A DNA stretch of 64,000 bases from positions 27,420 through 91,419 of the forward strand of contig JAKPDK010000134.1 in NCBI GenBank assembly GCA_029552745.1, in the 5' to 3' direction. Under the pieces are notes generated by a model. The model did not search any database. It was given only the letters and a program-made list of their open reading frames with translations, and was not told where the DNA came from. This DNA comes from Candidatus Hydrogenedentota bacterium (GTDB taxonomy: Bacteria; Hydrogenedentota; Hydrogenedentia; Hydrogenedentales; SLHB01). Of the stretch, positions 36,580 to 46,141 are shown one piece after another; position 1 is the stretch's first letter; each line of letters starts with the position of its first letter. The position numbers and the translations under genes are program-made.

Positions 36580-36960
36580 TCAGACATCCGGATACATATC
36601 GGGACGCAATCCAATATTTACTATACTACACGCCTGAATCACATTCAGTCCACGCGATTCCGCCTCGCGTATAAGTTCTTCGTCTTCGCTTCCCGGGTTG
36701 AGAAAGACTTCTTTTGGATGAAGAGCGGCGATGTCATCCAACAGGGTCTTTCCCACGGAGGGGGGTACATACAGAGAGACACGGTCTACAGGTCCGGGGA
36801 CATCCCGCAACGTTGGGTAGCACTGTAGTCCCTCAATGGACACCTCCTTTGGGTTCACAGGGTAAACCGTCCAACCGCCATCGCGAAATGCTCGCACGGC
36901 TTTGTTACCATATTTTCTGCGGTCTGCTGAAGCGCCAACGATTACGATCGTCTTTTTCAT
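36580..36960 (-). CDS. CoA-binding (YccU-like) domain protein
   Basis: Single Rossmann-type CoA_binding_2 domain, 126 residues, the whole length of the family. It begins with KKTIVIVGASADRRKYG and contains GWTVYPVNPKEVSIEG, VDRVSLYVPPS and VFLNPGSEDEELI. Related to YccU and the N-terminal part of succinyl-CoA ligase-like proteins. It lies 15 bp upstream of manC and is probably cotranscribed with it. Physiological role unknown across the family. GGAGACG precedes the ATG. Confidence 0.88.
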   Translation of the reverse strand: MKKTIVIVGASADRRKYGNKAVRAFRDGGWTVYPVNPKEVSIEGLQCYPTLRDVPGPVDRVSLYVPPSVGKTLLDDIAALHPKEVFLNPGSEDEELIREAESRGLNVIQACSIVNIGLRPDMYPDV

Positions 36961-37114
36961 AGCAGCGTCTCCTCAATGTTTCCCATAGTGTAAACCTTTG
37001 AAGATGCCGTGTCATCTGCATCTCCAGAAACGTCGGCATATCCTAGTGGTTTTCTAGTAGATTCTGGCCTCAAAGCGTGATAAAGTGGAAAGCAAACGAA
37101 GGAGGAACAGGAGG

Positions 37115-38401
37115 ATGAAGCGCGTGTCTAGAAGATTTTTTTTAACGGCATCAGCAGCAGTTGGAGCATGGGCAGCAGCGCCTCGGGCTGTCGCAGCAAA
37201 TGAGCGGATCACCGCCGCGGTCATTGGTTGTCATAATCAAGGGATCAACTTGGCGGAGGCAAGTCTTCGTACGGGGCTATTTCAGATTGCCGCCTTGTGT
37301 GACTGTGACGAGGCAATGTTTGGGGTGATTCGCCAGAAGCTTGCGGAGAAGAAGGATCCAACAGTGGAGTTGGCGCCTTCGTGCAAGGAAGTGAAAGACT
37401 TTCGTCGTCTCCTTGATGACAAGAGCATTGAGGCAGTAATCATCGCCACTCCGGATCATTCGCACGCGCTTTTGACCTGTTGGGCGCTGGAAGCCGGTAA
37501 GCATGTGTACATTGAGAAACCCTTGTCGTATAACGTAGCCGACGGCAAGGCGATGCTCGCCGCACACCAGAAACATCCAAATTTGACTGTATTGGTCGGT
37601 ACCCAACAACGGAGTGGGACGCATTTTCAGGAAGCAAGGGATTTTGTTCGTTCAGGAGGTTTGGGCAAAGTTGCTTTCTGTCGTGCTTTTTGCGTGCATG
37701 AGCGGAAAGCCCTGGAAGCTGTTCCGGATTCTGATCCGCCAGCAACCCTCGATTACGATATGTGGTTGGGTCCGGCGCCGTATCGTCCTTTTAACAGCAT
37801 GCGAGTCCATTATAATTGGCGTTTTTTCCGTGATTATGGCACCGGGGAAATGGGTAACTGGGGCGCGCATTGGCTCGATATTATCTTGTGGTATCTGGAC
37901 CTCGGTTTGCCTAAGTCCGTCGCGGGTCTCGGAGGCCAGTTCGTCACGAAAGATATCAAAGAATGGCCGGATACGCAGACTGTGTTATACGAGTATCCTG
38001 AATTGACCGTGCTTTGGGAATTGCGGTTGTGGTCGAAAAAGGCTCCGGGTATTGTGAGCGGCGCTGCCGCGGAACTATGCGGAGAGAAGGGTTCTTTGCA
38101 TATTACACGCAAGGGGTGGACGTTCTACCCGAATGACGGCGAGCCTCAGGAACATGAAGGTAGTGAACAGGAACAGGCGCATATGCGTAACTTTTCCGAG
38201 AGTATTCGCGGAATTGCCCAACCCATTGCCCCGTTAGAGGAGGCACATCTTTGTGCCACCCTGTGTCACTACGGAAACATAGCGGCGACGGTTAACCGGC
38301 GTCTTGAGGTGGACGCAGAGTCTTGGACGATCCGCAATGACGAAGAAGCCCGGGCGTTGGAATCCCGCCCGTATAGAAAACCTTGGGTATTGCCGAGTTG
38401 A
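37115..38401 (+). CDS. Tat-exported Gfo/Idh/MocA oxidoreductase
   Basis: Second oxidoreductase of this family in the window, 428 residues, with a twin-arginine signal (VSRRFFLTASAA). The Rossmann motif AAVIGCHNQG is slightly degenerate: His and Gln replace the small residues after GC. EKPLSY near residue 140 is the active-site motif, and GNWGAHWLDIILWYLDLG the metal/substrate region. It differs from the enzyme at 27236 throughout. GGAGGAACAGGAGG precedes the ATG. It lies 85 bp before the unusual ABC importer and may oxidise or epimerise its substrate in the periplasm. Confidence 0.88.
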   Translation: MKRVSRRFFLTASAAVGAWAAAPRAVAANERITAAVIGCHNQGINLAEASLRTGLFQIAALCDCDEAMFGVIRQKLAEKKDPTVELAPSCKEVKDFRRLLDDKSIEAVIIATPDHSHALLTCWALEAGKHVYIEKPLSYNVADGKAMLAAHQKHPNLTVLVGTQQRSGTHFQEARDFVRSGGLGKVAFCRAFCVHERKALEAVPDSDPPATLDYDMWLGPAPYRPFNSMRVHYNWRFFRDYGTGEMGNWGAHWLDIILWYLDLGLPKSVAGLGGQFVTKDIKEWPDTQTVLYEYPELTVLWELRLWSKKAPGIVSGAAAELCGEKGSLHITRKGWTFYPNDGEPQEHEGSEQEQAHMRNFSESIRGIAQPIAPLEEAHLCATLCHYGNIAATVNRRLEVDAESWTIRNDEEARALESRPYRKPWVLPS

Positions 38402-38486
38402 CATTGCATTGCGGTACCAGCTAATTGCACCGAAATACTGAGATGCTTGCATACGGGGTTTTGTGGCTCCTCAGAAGGAGGTCCAA

Positions 38487-38738
38487 ATGCAGCGTTTGTT
38501 TGTGGTAACCATTTGGTCAGGTGGCAGGGCGTGCAAGAAATGGAAAACGACGGACAAGCCCGAGTTGTTGCCTCAAGGTACGGGTGTGCGTTTCATCGAT
38601 TTCGAAACCAAGCTGAGCGTGGAAGTCATTGGTACGGTTTCTGTGGAGGAATACGAGCAAGGAATGGGATTTGCCGAATTTGAGGGCGAGTCTCCCGGAA
38701 GCATCGCTCGAGCTCCTGACAATGTGACTTTCCTATGA
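38487..38738 (+). CDS. Small protein of unknown function preceding the ABC importer
   Basis: An 83-residue protein I do not recognise, without signal peptide or membrane segment. The N-terminus is beta-like (RLFVVTIWSGGRACKKWK), with Lys/Arg-rich then acidic halves. AGAAGGAGGT precedes the ATG and its stop overlaps the next start (ATGA), so it is translationally coupled to the fused importer. That coupling is the best argument for a functional link, perhaps as a cytoplasmic partner of the permease. Confidence 0.65.
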   Translation: MQRLFVVTIWSGGRACKKWKTTDKPELLPQGTGVRFIDFETKLSVEVIGTVSVEEYEQGMGFAEFEGESPGSIARAPDNVTFL

Positions 38739-41497
38739 GGTTCAAGGACATAGTCGTCTGTTGTTTCTGTGCGGCGCTTGTTTGTTCGTCCGCGTACTCA
38801 AAAGATGGGAGTCCCGTCACATTGCGTTTCAGTTTTGTTCCGCTTCGTAGCTCCACTTCCGTATTTGATCAGGCGTTTTTGCGCATTTTTGACGAGTTTT
38901 TCCGTCGACATCCGGAATACCGATATGAATCGGTTACGGGTATTAGCCTGCCTGAAGGGTTAAACGAAGCCCAGTCCATGATGGCGTTTGCGGGTGACAC
39001 GGGACCGGACGTCTTCGACCTGAGCATTCGTCAGATTCAAAACTACATACGTCTCGGACTGCTGTATCCGCTTGATGATCTCATCGCCCAACACAAGCGA
39101 GAGCATCCGGAATGGGAAATGCCCACCCTCGGTCTATCGGAAGATCATTGGATGACGGCGCGTGGCGAAGATGGCAAGTTGTATGCGATGTTGACGGATT
39201 ATTGGATCATTGCCTTGTGGTATCGCCGCGATCTGTTCGAAGAGGCTGGTATCGTGCCGCCGCGTCCGCCCCAGGATTGGGAAGAGTACTTTCGGTTTGC
39301 TCAACGCCTCACCTTTCCGGACAAAAAGATTAAAGGTGCCAAGTTCCATGCGGGACAATACGGGACGGCGATACGGACGGGCTACGAAGCCGGGTTTATT
39401 TTTACCAATTTTGTGTATCAAGCGGGCGGCGACATGACGGTGCAGGAGCGCATCTGTCCGGATGATGGTACCGTGAATGAGTATCCACAAGAGGATCGGG
39501 TTTGTCGTTGTGCCACGTGTGGGCGGAGTCTTGCCGATCAGCCGCGTCGTTGGAAAGCCGCTTACGGTAGAGAGGCGGGGCAAGAAGCGCTTCGGTTTTA
39601 CAAGCGTCTGCGGTGGACGGAATGGGTCAGATGTCCTGCATGTCAGACGCCGAATGATCTACCCACAGTCACGTGCCCTCAATGCAAAGAACCGAACCCG
39701 ATTCGCAAACCCACGTCGGCTTTGTCTTGCCGGGTCTGCGGAGCTCGTCTTGTAGTTCCGCCGGAAAAATCGACGTTTCGTTGTTCGGAGTGTAACCGTA
39801 ACTTGTGGGATGTTCCGGTGTATACGGGCGTGGTCCGAATAGGACAAGACCCGTATGAGCTGTTCATGCGGGGCGAAATCGCCATGATGTTGGATCGTCT
39901 CAGGCCCAGCGAAATTGACCTTATGATGACGCAAGGGGGGCTTCGCCCGGATCAAATTGGGCTCGGTCCTCCCCCGCGCGGTCCCGGGGAACAGGGAGTG
40001 CAGCGGTCGTTGTCTGGGGGTAGGGCATGGTGCCTCAACGTGCGAGCGGCACGAGACCCGCGCATCTTACAGGCAGCGTGGGAGTTTCTCCTCTTCCGTT
40101 GTTCGGAAGAAGCGCAGCGGCTCAGTACGGAGGTGTTTGTAAAGAATGGCTATGCCAATTTGGTGCGCCCGGAATTATTGAAGAAGTTCGGGTACGAAGA
40201 AGAGTACGAGGATTACGAACCGTCTTTTCGCGAAGCGATGGAAAATGCGCGCAGCTATTCGCGGGTTCAACCACACGACGAACATTATCAACATGTCGAA
40301 GGGACAGAGCTGGCGGTACCGATTGACACGGTCATTTTCGAGGGCGGACAGTTCAAAGACCCAGCGGCGCTTATTAAGAAAAGCATGGAGGAAGTGAATG
40401 AACGGCTTTACCGGGTCGTGCCGTCCGAAGTAGCTCGAAGGAGAACCTTCTGGGGTACGGTCATTTTTTGTATTGCTGTTCCGCTTGTGGTCGCCGGGTT
40501 CATTTATGTGCTGCGCGCCGAGAAGGAAACGCGAAGCGGTGTGTTGCAGTCGAAAGCTGTGCAAGTGGTGGGGTCTTCGGCGGGGCGCCGTCGCAACGCT
40601 TTGATTGCTGCGCTGGTTATCGCGCCCGCGATGATCACAGTCATTATGTGGCAGTATTTACCCTTGATTCGCGGGACCGTGATGGCGTTCTTTGACTATC
40701 GGATTTACGGCGGCAGTAAATTTGTCGGGATACAGAACTTTATTGAAGTTATGACAAGCCCCGACTTTTGGAACTCGGTTCGAGCAACGATCTTTTTTGT
40801 GGGAACCACCTTAGGGTTGGGATTTGCGGTGCCTATTTTTCTTGCGTTGTTGCTGAGCGAAGTCCCGCACGGAAAGATGCTTTACCGGACGATTTTCTAT
40901 TTGCCTGCCGTCACCACAGGGCTGGTTGTGACGTTCCTGTGGAAAATGCTTTATATGCCGACCCCCAGCGGGTTGTTGAACCGACTGGCCATGCCGATTC
41001 TTCATGCTCTGCATCTTGTCGGACCGGATGTGAAATATATTGACTGGTTGCACACGCCCGGGTTGGCGATGATTTGTGTTGTATTGCCGGGCATTTGGGC
41101 GGGTGCGGGTCCCGGATGTCTTATCTATCTTGCGGCTCTAAAGACAGTGCCCGAAGACCTGTATGAAGCCATTGCACTGGATGGCGGCAACATGATGCAC
41201 AAAATACGTCATGTGATGTTTCCCGCCATCAAACCGTTAATCATGATCAACTTCATTGGGTCATTTATCGGCGCCTTCCACGCCATGCAAAGCGTTTTTG
41301 TTATGACGGGTGGGGGTCCTGCCAACTCGACAATGGTCTTAGGCATTCACATTTGGACGAATGCCTTCTTATATCTTCGTTTTGGGTATGCCACTGCAAT
41401 GGCATGGGTATTGGGTTCCGCACTAATTGGGTTCACCATACTTCAATTGCGAATCTTGAAACGGGTAGAGTTCCGCGCAGCCCATTCCGTGGAATAA
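38735..41497 (+). CDS. Solute-binding protein fused to ABC permease, with embedded zinc-ribbon segments
   Basis: A 920-residue fusion. A signal peptide (about 1-22) leads into a family-1-type solute-binding fold (about 25-245 and 355-560). Between its halves, residues about 239-352 hold three Cys-pair knots: CPDD..CATC, CPAC with CPQC, and CRVC with CSEC, spaced like zinc ribbons. A transmembrane helix near 570 is followed by a complete MalF-type permease (about 618-905) with EAA loop EDLYEAIALDGGNM. Normal systems keep these functions in separate proteins. It overlaps the upstream gene by 4 bp. Substrate unknown; a sugar is likely. Confidence 0.85.
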   Translation: MRFKDIVVCCFCAALVCSSAYSKDGSPVTLRFSFVPLRSSTSVFDQAFLRIFDEFFRRHPEYRYESVTGISLPEGLNEAQSMMAFAGDTGPDVFDLSIRQIQNYIRLGLLYPLDDLIAQHKREHPEWEMPTLGLSEDHWMTARGEDGKLYAMLTDYWIIALWYRRDLFEEAGIVPPRPPQDWEEYFRFAQRLTFPDKKIKGAKFHAGQYGTAIRTGYEAGFIFTNFVYQAGGDMTVQERICPDDGTVNEYPQEDRVCRCATCGRSLADQPRRWKAAYGREAGQEALRFYKRLRWTEWVRCPACQTPNDLPTVTCPQCKEPNPIRKPTSALSCRVCGARLVVPPEKSTFRCSECNRNLWDVPVYTGVVRIGQDPYELFMRGEIAMMLDRLRPSEIDLMMTQGGLRPDQIGLGPPPRGPGEQGVQRSLSGGRAWCLNVRAARDPRILQAAWEFLLFRCSEEAQRLSTEVFVKNGYANLVRPELLKKFGYEEEYEDYEPSFREAMENARSYSRVQPHDEHYQHVEGTELAVPIDTVIFEGGQFKDPAALIKKSMEEVNERLYRVVPSEVARRRTFWGTVIFCIAVPLVVAGFIYVLRAEKETRSGVLQSKAVQVVGSSAGRRRNALIAALVIAPAMITVIMWQYLPLIRGTVMAFFDYRIYGGSKFVGIQNFIEVMTSPDFWNSVRATIFFVGTTLGLGFAVPIFLALLLSEVPHGKMLYRTIFYLPAVTTGLVVTFLWKMLYMPTPSGLLNRLAMPILHALHLVGPDVKYIDWLHTPGLAMICVVLPGIWAGAGPGCLIYLAALKTVPEDLYEAIALDGGNMMHKIRHVMFPAIKPLIMINFIGSFIGAFHAMQSVFVMTGGGPANSTMVLGIHIWTNAFLYLRFGYATAMAWVLGSALIGFTILQLRILKRVEFRAAHSVE

Positions 41498-41538
41498 TTG
41501 TCTGGCGTTGGCGCTGCTTTTGGGTCGGAGATGGATGC

Positions 41539-43419
41539 ATGCCGTTATTTGGGCCGGTTGAACATCGCAACATCGGCGCGCGTACGTGGTACACCTTTAT
41601 CTACGTGGTGCTCACGCTAGGTTCGGTGACGATGGTGTACCCATTTTTGCTAATGCTTGGCAGCTCTGTCACCACGGAAATTGATTTTGAAGACTGGCGC
41701 GTTATCCCCGCGTATTTGACGGATGACACTGCCTTATTCCGAAAGTGGATGGACGACCGATATGGAGATGCTTTCTCCATAGCGAAACGCGTTCATCGTC
41801 TTAGTATCTCCACGTTCCGGGACATCGATACACTTCCTGATTTTGATGTGTGTGATACCCACATTCAGCGTCGTCTCACTGACTGGCACGATTGTGCGGC
41901 GACGCTTTCGGATGAGTATTTTGTCGCTTTCCACCGGGACCTTCGTCGTGTTCGGCCTACACACCGCAAGTTTGAACGCTGGTTATCGGCGCGTTATCAG
42001 GGTGACATCAGGAAATTCAACGAGGAGTTCTTTACAGCATACGTCCGTTTCAATGAAATAACTCCTGTTGAATATTATTACTCGCACAAGACCCGTCCTG
42101 ACCGTAGTCCTTTGCGGCAGCTTTATCTCGAGTTCCGAAAGTCTCTTCCCTTAGAAGACCTCATGCCCGTGTTGGCGTCCTATGGATTTCAAGATTATCT
42201 TGAGCGCCATGTGGGAACACTGAAAGACATGAACGAGTTGTTTGGCACACAGTACAACGCGGTTGCGGAGATTCTTTTACCCACAGAGCGTCCCCGCGAG
42301 CCGGGGGCTTGGAGGGACACGTGGGACACGTATGTGCAAAAGCGATTTCCTCTGGCGTTTTTGCGGATCGAGGGCAATTTCGACGCTGCCTACCGCGAGT
42401 TTCTTGCGCAGGTTCACGGAGATTATGACAGTCGTGTGCGCTCCTACAATGCAGAGCACGGTACGACGTTTCCTTTGCTCGCCGAGACCCGTTTTTCTCC
42501 GGTCATGCCGGAAAACGATTTTGAATTTGCTGACTGGGTTGCTTTTGTGGACAAACAAGTACCTCCCGAAGCCAAGAAACTGGTCACTCCGGAAGGGCTC
42601 TGGCGAGACTGGTTAAAACGAAAATACGGGGACCTCGAGTCGGTAAATCGTGCGCACGGCACGGCGTGGCGTACGTGGGATGAGGTGTTGCCGCCTGCGG
42701 CTGAAGTGGATCTGGCATATTTTTTCAACAACCGGAGCCATATTCGTAAGGAGTTTTTTTTGAGAAACTACCGCTATGTACTGGACTACATGGTCTTTCA
42801 TGGCCGTGCCGCGTGGAACACATTGGTACTTGTCACCATGACGGTGCTAGGCCATCTGACGGTACAGCCGCTGGCTGCCTACGGTCTTTCCCGATTTCGC
42901 CTCCGTTATAGCCACCAGATCCTACTAATCTTGCTTGCCACGATGGCTTTCCCGCCTACAGTGGCGATGATACCCAACTTCTTGCTGATTCGTGAACTGG
43001 GTTTGCTCAATACGTATTGGGCGCTGGTTTTGCCTGGTTTGGCGAGTGGTATGGGCATTTTTTTGCTGAAAGGGTATTTCGACAGTCTCCCTCGGGAATT
43101 GTATGAAGCGGCGATGATGGATGGGGCCGGCGAGTTGCGAATGTTTACTCAAATCACGTTGCCGCTCTCCAAACCGATCCTTGCTGTCCTTGCGTTGGGC
43201 TCATTCTCTGCGGCGTATGGTGGGTTTATGTGGGCTTTTCTTATTTGCCAGGACCCCAAAATGTGGACGATGATGGTGTTTCTTTGGCAGTTAGGGCGGG
43301 AAACGTACCCATCGGTTTGGATGGCAAGTCTCGTAATTGCGGCGCTTCCCACCCTCTTAGTGTTTATCTTTTGTCAGAAGATCATCCTCCGCGGGATTAT
43401 TGTCCCAACAGAGAAATAG
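41539..43419 (+). CDS. MalG-type ABC permease with giant repeat-containing periplasmic loop
   Basis: Second permease of the importer, 626 residues instead of about 280. Transmembrane 1 is near residues 17-38. The permease resumes at about 420 (NYRYVLDYM then HGRAAWNTLVLV) with the normal TM2-6 and EAA loop ELYEAAMMDGAGEL. The roughly 330-residue insert lies where the first periplasmic loop normally is. It holds about five degenerate copies of a [W/Y]-L-x2-[R/K]-Y-G-D-x4-N-x3-G-T-x-[Y/F/W] unit. The ATG at 41539 follows GGAGATGG, 41 bp after the fusion gene. No transport ATPase is encoded nearby. Confidence 0.85.
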   Translation: MPLFGPVEHRNIGARTWYTFIYVVLTLGSVTMVYPFLLMLGSSVTTEIDFEDWRVIPAYLTDDTALFRKWMDDRYGDAFSIAKRVHRLSISTFRDIDTLPDFDVCDTHIQRRLTDWHDCAATLSDEYFVAFHRDLRRVRPTHRKFERWLSARYQGDIRKFNEEFFTAYVRFNEITPVEYYYSHKTRPDRSPLRQLYLEFRKSLPLEDLMPVLASYGFQDYLERHVGTLKDMNELFGTQYNAVAEILLPTERPREPGAWRDTWDTYVQKRFPLAFLRIEGNFDAAYREFLAQVHGDYDSRVRSYNAEHGTTFPLLAETRFSPVMPENDFEFADWVAFVDKQVPPEAKKLVTPEGLWRDWLKRKYGDLESVNRAHGTAWRTWDEVLPPAAEVDLAYFFNNRSHIRKEFFLRNYRYVLDYMVFHGRAAWNTLVLVTMTVLGHLTVQPLAAYGLSRFRLRYSHQILLILLATMAFPPTVAMIPNFLLIRELGLLNTYWALVLPGLASGMGIFLLKGYFDSLPRELYEAAMMDGAGELRMFTQITLPLSKPILAVLALGSFSAAYGGFMWAFLICQDPKMWTMMVFLWQLGRETYPSVWMASLVIAALPTLLVFIFCQKIILRGIIVPTEK

Positions 43420-43434
43420 TTTCATTCCGAGTGG

Positions 43435-46095
43435 TTATGCTTCCGACGTGCGCCAGGTGAACCGTACGGTGCTCAGCGCATGGCCGGAAACAGGCACACG
43501 TACCTCGTACGCGTCATCCAGGTGGATAGGCTCCACAATTTCCTCGTTGAGGTTGCACAGCGCCGCCGAGGTTAGCGGTACCGCAAACCGGAGCGTTTCG
43601 ATTGTCCGAATGGTCTTGGGGTTCCACAAGCGCACGATGCCACCGTTGCCGTTAGCGGCGGGTTTGATGGCAGTCACCACCGTGTTGCCTTCCACCTGCT
43701 CCAAAAATGTCCGGGGCTGTGGCACGGATTCGGCATGATGCGTTTTTATGCCTGCCTGTAGTTCGGCAACCCTGTGTGCCGCATGCACGGGGTCAAACGG
43801 CTCGGCAAACGGTAATAATGCATACTCGAATGTCATTGGCTGAAGCAGTTCTCCATCCGGTTCGCTCGAAGCCGCGATGGTTTTGAAGGTGGAGCGGAAA
43901 AGAGTCAGTGCGAGGGTGCACCGCGAATCATCAAACACCTCATATTCGTGGGGGGCAAACGGCGCCAATATGGCTAACCCTCGTTTCCCATCCTCTACGC
44001 CGAAGAATGTTGTGAAGGGATGTTCCGGATTCGGCCGTTCATGCCACGTTGCACTCTCCCTCGAAATGCGAATCGGGCGTTCCACGATAGCAAAAGGCGT
44101 TTCCGCGAAAGAAACCCGCGTGTTCACGTCGGTGGGGAAAAGGACTCGGAACCGGTGATCTTTTACTGTGTTGAACACGGTAGTTCGAACGCGCAGAAGT
44201 GGGGAGTCCTTGTCGAGTGAGATTTCGTCCACGACGCGCAGAACGATTCGATCGTCGGATCGTTTCCATTTGGAGCAGACCATTTCCCGGGGGAGGTCGA
44301 ATTCACGTTCAATCCGAAACGTCGTTCGCAATCTCCCGCGGTCTTTGATTGCCGTCGTGCAACGACTACCCGGCGAACGAAAAACGATGTCGTCAACCAA
44401 TTCGCCTCGTGTCCATCCGTCTCCGGAATCGCCACAGTCTTCGTACAGAAACCACCCGGAAAACTCGTTTCCGCTAGGTTCATGGACAACGGTCATAGTA
44501 CCGTTGGATTGGATACGGATGCTGAGAATACCATTAGATGCGGCGAGAGGTTCTGTAAGCATCGTATGCAGGTTGCGCGTTGCGAGGGGGGTTGGTTCGA
44601 CGTGGATACCGGTATAACCTGAAGCAGGCAGCTTCATTTCCGCAGCGACGTGGTACCAGTCTTCTCCAGCGCGGAGGTGTCCCCGAGCGTCGCTCCCGAG
44701 CCGTTTGGATTCGACGTTGCGTTCAATCCGCAAGAGTTGATAGGGAATTTCCTCCCCGTCAGCGCCGATGATCCGAAAGCGGTTTATAGGTTCCCCTGTT
44801 GTCAAGCCGTCGACGTAGGTGTGAGGCCATCCCGGCTTGAATGGTATCACCAAGTCGAAGACACCCCGCCGTGCAAAAGGCAGCGGGTTATGAATCACGA
44901 GGTTGGAAAGCGCTGTGTCTTCGGCGGATGCCGGCACGATGTGCGCAAAGGCGCGCTTCACGACAATCTCGCCGATAAGGCTGCACTGGTCAAATCGGTA
45001 AAGCATGTCGCGATGGATTTGGTCCATGCTGCAGCCGCAGATGGAGTCATGGGGGTGATTTCGCAGCAGATACTCCCACGCTTTCTCCAAGTAGTTCACA
45101 ATCGGCTTGCCACCTGCCATACTTTCAAACAAGGCGTAAGGCTCCGCCCACTTTTCCAACAACGCTTGACATGCCGCATTCCGGTGTTTGATCGGGTATC
45201 GGGATGAAATGGTATGGTCGATGAGATACTGCCAGCGGCGTTGGGGGTCTCTCGCCGGCATTCGAAGCTCCCCGATATATTCGGGGGCGTCCTCTTCGTA
45301 TTTCAGCATTTCTTGTCCAAATTCATCGATGCGCGCCCAGACAAACTCAATGTCCGGATAGAGCTCACGTAGGCGCGCTAAGATTTTTGGGGTTTGCGGA
45401 TCCACGCGCTCGTGATCGCCGGCATCGAGCAACAACACGAAAGGCGCTGTCGTACGTGCCCGTTCTTTTTCGAACCAAGGCTCAAAACATTGCCGATACG
45501 AATCATCCGACTGATCGCCACGTTTCACCGGCTCGCGGACGTTTGCACGGAACGGTACATAACCGCCATCGTCCATCAGTTTGAAGGTGATCATGCGGCT
45601 CCCATCGGGACCTTCCCACGTGAACAGGGCAGGGTGAGTCTCATCTTGGGTTCCGCGCCACACCAAACCTGTTTTCAAGCCAAATCCCGAGGCAATCATG
45701 GGAAGGGCAGCAATATGTCCGAACTGATCGGGCGTGTAACAAAATCGTGGCGGTTCAAAACCGAAATTTCTACAGATAGAGAAGCCACGCAAAAAATTGC
45801 GCACAAGACTCTCGCCGGATACCAACCACTCGTCTGGTAAGTTATACCATGGTCCCGCGATGAGTCTCCCTTCGCGAAGATGACGCACAAGGCGGTCTCG
45901 TTGTTCCGGGCGTATTTCCAGGTAGTCTTCCAGAACCACCGTCTGGCAATCCAGATGGAAACAACGGTATTCCGGATCTTTTTCCAAGAGATCCATCGCC
46001 TCATCAATCACGTCCACGAGCCATGAACGAAAGTTTTGAAACGGTTCGTACCATTCTCTGTCCCAGTGTGTTCCGCAAATGTAGAACGCTTTCAT
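43435..46095 (-). CDS. GH38-family alpha-mannosidase
   Basis: Glycoside hydrolase family 38 enzyme of 886 residues that should release terminal alpha-mannose. Zinc-site motif HWDREWY is at residues 9-15. TPDQFGH near 120 carries the aspartate nucleophile. NHPHDSICGCS near 355 is the second conserved metal motif. The C-terminal half is beta-sandwich domains. No signal peptide, so cytoplasmic. It converges with the importer (16 bp apart), so it might hydrolyse imported mannosides; no direct evidence links them. The upstream deacetylase gene lies 46 bp from its start. Confidence 0.92.
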   Translation of the reverse strand: MKAFYICGTHWDREWYEPFQNFRSWLVDVIDEAMDLLEKDPEYRCFHLDCQTVVLEDYLEIRPEQRDRLVRHLREGRLIAGPWYNLPDEWLVSGESLVRNFLRGFSICRNFGFEPPRFCYTPDQFGHIAALPMIASGFGLKTGLVWRGTQDETHPALFTWEGPDGSRMITFKLMDDGGYVPFRANVREPVKRGDQSDDSYRQCFEPWFEKERARTTAPFVLLLDAGDHERVDPQTPKILARLRELYPDIEFVWARIDEFGQEMLKYEEDAPEYIGELRMPARDPQRRWQYLIDHTISSRYPIKHRNAACQALLEKWAEPYALFESMAGGKPIVNYLEKAWEYLLRNHPHDSICGCSMDQIHRDMLYRFDQCSLIGEIVVKRAFAHIVPASAEDTALSNLVIHNPLPFARRGVFDLVIPFKPGWPHTYVDGLTTGEPINRFRIIGADGEEIPYQLLRIERNVESKRLGSDARGHLRAGEDWYHVAAEMKLPASGYTGIHVEPTPLATRNLHTMLTEPLAASNGILSIRIQSNGTMTVVHEPSGNEFSGWFLYEDCGDSGDGWTRGELVDDIVFRSPGSRCTTAIKDRGRLRTTFRIEREFDLPREMVCSKWKRSDDRIVLRVVDEISLDKDSPLLRVRTTVFNTVKDHRFRVLFPTDVNTRVSFAETPFAIVERPIRISRESATWHERPNPEHPFTTFFGVEDGKRGLAILAPFAPHEYEVFDDSRCTLALTLFRSTFKTIAASSEPDGELLQPMTFEYALLPFAEPFDPVHAAHRVAELQAGIKTHHAESVPQPRTFLEQVEGNTVVTAIKPAANGNGGIVRLWNPKTIRTIETLRFAVPLTSAALCNLNEEIVEPIHLDDAYEVRVPVSGHALSTVRFTWRTSEA

Positions 46096-46141
46096 ATTCC
46101 AGACTTTTCCTTATCCTTGTTTGTTACTAATCGCTGGAAGT

